Shown here piece after piece: positions 7,293 through 8,246 of a stretch of DNA of 8,246 bases. Source of the stretch: UBA3071 sp965369635 (GTDB taxonomy: Bacteria; Chloroflexota; Anaerolineae; UBA3071); assembly GCA_965369635.1 (NCBI GenBank), contig CBDURC010000141.1, positions 1 to 8,246 on the forward strand. Direction: 5' to 3'. The translations under genes and the position numbers were made by a program. The first letter of the stretch is position 1, and each line of letters begins with the position of its first letter. The notes beneath the pieces were generated by a model that saw only the letters and a program-made list of their open reading frames with translations, was not told the DNA's origin and made no database searches.

Positions 7293-7940
7293 GTGAGCGC
7301 CGATGGCGTGGCCCTGGTCTCGTGGGCCCCCTCGGCCTCGGACCCCGATGTGGAGGGCTATCGCCTCACCGTGGACTCGGGCGAGGTCATCACCGTCACC
7401 CATCCCATCAGTCAGGCCGTTGTCGGCTCGTTGGACCCCAACGAGGCGATAGCCGCGGAGGTGGCCGCGTACGATATGAGCGGCAATCTGGGGGCAGGAG
7501 AGCGCGTGGCCAGGCGCTCCCCGGCGTTGCAGGTCATCGCCCAGATGCCCGCGGATGGCGACACCGAAACGCGCGGGAATCAGGTGCTGGTGGCCTTCAA
7601 CCAACCCGTCACCGAGCAGCGCTTCGTCCTGCGAGATGAGGAGGGGAACGAGGTGCCCGGGACCGCTGAAGGCCTGACCTACGATCTGGGCGCGATCATC
7701 CCCATCGCCGAGCCGGTGTGGGGCGTTCGCTTTGTCCCCAAGCATCGCTGGCTCGCCCCAGGCAGCTACACCGCCGAAGTCAGTGTGGAAGTGGACGCCC
7801 ACACCGCCCGTGCTCTACAATCCGTCAGCGCCATGAGTGGCTCCGTCCTCTCTCCGGCCGGAACCACGGCCACCTACCGTTGGAGCTTCGCCATCACGGG
7901 CCATCCCGTACGCACATGGCTGCCGCTGCTAGCCAACTGA
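7293..7940 (+). CDS. Out-of-frame C-terminal remainder: FN3-like plus bacterial Ig-like domain
   Basis: This frame is shifted relative to the giant CDS and becomes protein-like just after its TAG. It has an FN3-like domain (7290 to about 7510: EVSADGVALVSWAPS, DPDVEGYRL, AAYDMSGNLG) and then a Big_5-type Ig-like domain (about 7521-7904: MPADGDTE, VLVAFNQPV, VRFVPKHRWLAPGSYTAEV, TYRWSFAITG). It ends in VRTWLPLLAN before TGA at 7938-7940. The GTG at 7293 is the first nominal start, but it falls in the first FN3 strand, has no ribosome binding site, and no signal peptide follows. An independent gene is therefore unlikely. The best reading is the original C-terminus of the upstream giant protein, separated by frameshift(s) near 7256-7293. 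FN3 and Ig-like modules suggest a spacer or surface-exposed end. Confidence 0.75.
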   Translation: MSADGVALVSWAPSASDPDVEGYRLTVDSGEVITVTHPISQAVVGSLDPNEAIAAEVAAYDMSGNLGAGERVARRSPALQVIAQMPADGDTETRGNQVLVAFNQPVTEQRFVLRDEEGNEVPGTAEGLTYDLGAIIPIAEPVWGVRFVPKHRWLAPGSYTAEVSVEVDAHTARALQSVSAMSGSVLSPAGTTATYRWSFAITGHPVRTWLPLLAN

Positions 7941-7982
7941 GCAGCTTACCTGGAGCCCCTTGTGCTTCAGTCCTTGTTACTG

Positions 7983-8044
7983 AGGGGCGTCCTCTCCCCG
8001 TCACCGAGCGCTGCAAGCCACGAAAGCGGGGCGGGGACGCCCCT
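7983..8044 (+). terminator. GC-rich hairpin downstream of the giant gene, possible terminator
   Basis: The arm AGGGGCGTCCTCTCCCCG (7983-8000) pairs with CGGGGCGGGGACGCCCCT (8027-8044). That gives 17 pairs, one of them G-T, with a single T-C mismatch (7995/8032), and the loop is about 26 nt. It lies 43 bp after the TGA at 7938-7940 and before the next gene, where a transcription end is expected. The following bases (TCATAACGG) lack a T tract, so a classical intrinsic terminator is uncertain. A dispersed palindromic repeat or mRNA-end stabiliser is also possible. Confidence 0.5.
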
Positions 8045-8076
8045 TCATAACGGTTTGGGGTGTCAGAGAAAGCAAC

Positions 8077-8148
8077 AACTGGTAAATTGGTAGATTGGAT
8101 ACAGAACCAGTTTACTAATGTACCAATGTACCAATCTACCAGCCTACC
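8077..8148. repeat. Dyad of degenerate 8-bp repeats upstream of the next gene
   Basis: The right arm has units ACTAATGT, ACCAATGT, ACCAATCT, ACCAGCCT and a partial ACC (8114-8148), an exact 8-bp period. The left arm carries the same motif inverted: AAATTGGT and AGATTGGA (8084-8099). TGGTAGATTGG (8088-8098) is the perfect reverse complement of CCAATCTACCA (8131-8141). A second, overlapping inverted repeat is AACTGGT (8077-8083) with ACCAGTT (8106-8112). The block is clearly less GC-rich than its surroundings and ends 12 bp before the ribosome binding site's last G. It could be an operator, a 5' leader hairpin or a spreading octamer repeat. Confidence 0.6.
8088..8116 (+). promoter_or_regulatory. 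Weak candidate sigma70-type promoter
   Basis: TTGGTA-like bases (8087-8092 or 8088-8093) and TTTACT (8111-8116) are spaced about 17 bp apart, each matching roughly four of six consensus positions. They lie in the least GC-rich part of the gap, about 50 bp before the ATG at 8167. The same bases belong to the octamer dyad, so the match may be coincidental. Promoter consensus in this phylum is poorly known to me. Confidence 0.2.
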
Positions 8149-8151
8149 GAC

Positions 8152-8160
8152 GAGAGGAGG
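8152..8160 (+). promoter_or_regulatory. Ribosome binding site deciding the ATG at 8167
   Basis: GAGAGGAGG is a strong Shine-Dalgarno match. It ends 6 bases before ATG 8167, the normal spacing, but directly abuts an in-frame ATG at 8161, which is too close to be used. The start of the next gene is therefore placed at 8167. Confidence 0.8.
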
Positions 8161-8166
8161 ATGACC

Positions 8167-8246
8167 ATGAACAGACGACGATCTTTCACTTTGGCAGCCG
8201 TGTTGACGCTGGCCGTGCTGCTGGCAGCCAGCGGGCTCTTCGTGCT
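8167..8246 (+). CDS. Start of a secreted protein gene (signal peptide only; runs off right edge)
   Basis: From ATG 8167 the translation is MNRRRSFTLAAVLTLAVLLA followed by ASGLFV, cut by the window end. The short Arg-rich n-region (NRRR) and the hydrophobic Leu/Ala/Val core are a textbook Sec-type signal peptide; the cleavage site lies beyond or near the edge. The product is thus exported, but its mature part is not visible and no function can be given. It is on the same strand as the giant gene, 226 bp after its apparent end, with its own strong ribosome binding site, and the hairpin and dyad between them suggest separate transcription. It might be another surface protein, possibly related to its neighbour, but that is only a guess. 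Confidence 0.85.
   Translation, partial: MNRRRSFTLAAVLTLAVLLAASGLFV

Larger units (their letters stand above)
7941..8166. other. Intergenic region
   Basis: This 226-bp gap holds, in order, a short region with alternative pairing partners (7955-7988), the strong hairpin (7983-8044), the octamer dyad (8077-8148) and the ribosome binding site. I see no small gene, tRNA or other RNA gene in it. A 110-codon frame at 7718-8050 crosses into the gap but is a shadow of the Ig-like coding region. Confidence 0.7.

Noticed and set aside
7718..8050. A 110-codon + strand frame crossing the end of the Ig-like domain
   Set aside because: Arg/Pro/Ser/His-rich shadow translation, out of frame with a well-supported Ig-like domain, and running through the hairpin.
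8111..8148. CRISPR-like array
   Set aside because: Units are only 8 bp, degenerate and contiguous with no spacers.
8161..8163. Alternative ATG two codons before 8167
   Set aside because: It directly abuts the Shine-Dalgarno sequence with no spacer, while ATG 8167 has ideal spacing.

Overview
This window is almost entirely one giant, modular, extracytoplasmic protein gene read on the + strand. It enters from beyond the left edge with no start in the window. The organism is probably a member of the Chloroflexota (Anaerolineae or a related lineage). The clues are high GC, Pro/Thr linkers of the TPTPT type followed by a YLPIILK-like motif (a recurring signature of secreted proteins in that phylum), and stacks of SdrD_B, Calx-beta, FN3-like and bacterial Ig-like modules. 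The taxonomic call is inference from motifs, not a search result.

Layout. Positions 2-7258 are one uninterrupted frame of 2419 codons closed by TAG at 7259-7261. The N-terminal side of the visible part is recognisable: the end of one SdrD_B-type repeat plus a complete second copy (exactly 115 codons apart), a Calx-beta domain, and a Pro/Thr linker with HVYLPIILKG. About 540 codons of FN3-like modules follow, the first with a helical insert. From about 3340 to 7258 the protein is a very long beta-rich region, interrupted by a Gly/Ala/Pro linker at about 5561-5677, that I cannot assign to a named family. It ends in a Cys/Trp-rich block.

Immediately after the TAG, another frame carries a clear FN3-like domain and a bacterial Ig-like (Big_5-type) domain ending in WLPLLAN at 7937. 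It has no credible start, ribosome binding site or signal peptide. I read it as the original C-terminus of the giant protein, cut off by one or two small indels near 7256-7293. This could be a real mutation or a sequence error.

The 7941-8166 gap holds a strong GC-rich hairpin (possible terminator) and an AT-richer dyad made of degenerate 8-bp repeats. A purine-rich ribosome binding site follows, then the start of a second secreted protein gene (ATG 8167), of which only the signal peptide is inside the window.

The genes therefore look like consecutive cell-surface or secreted proteins. Nothing in the window shows an enzyme, a CRISPR array, an RNA gene or a mobile element. The large antisense frames look like high-GC shadows.
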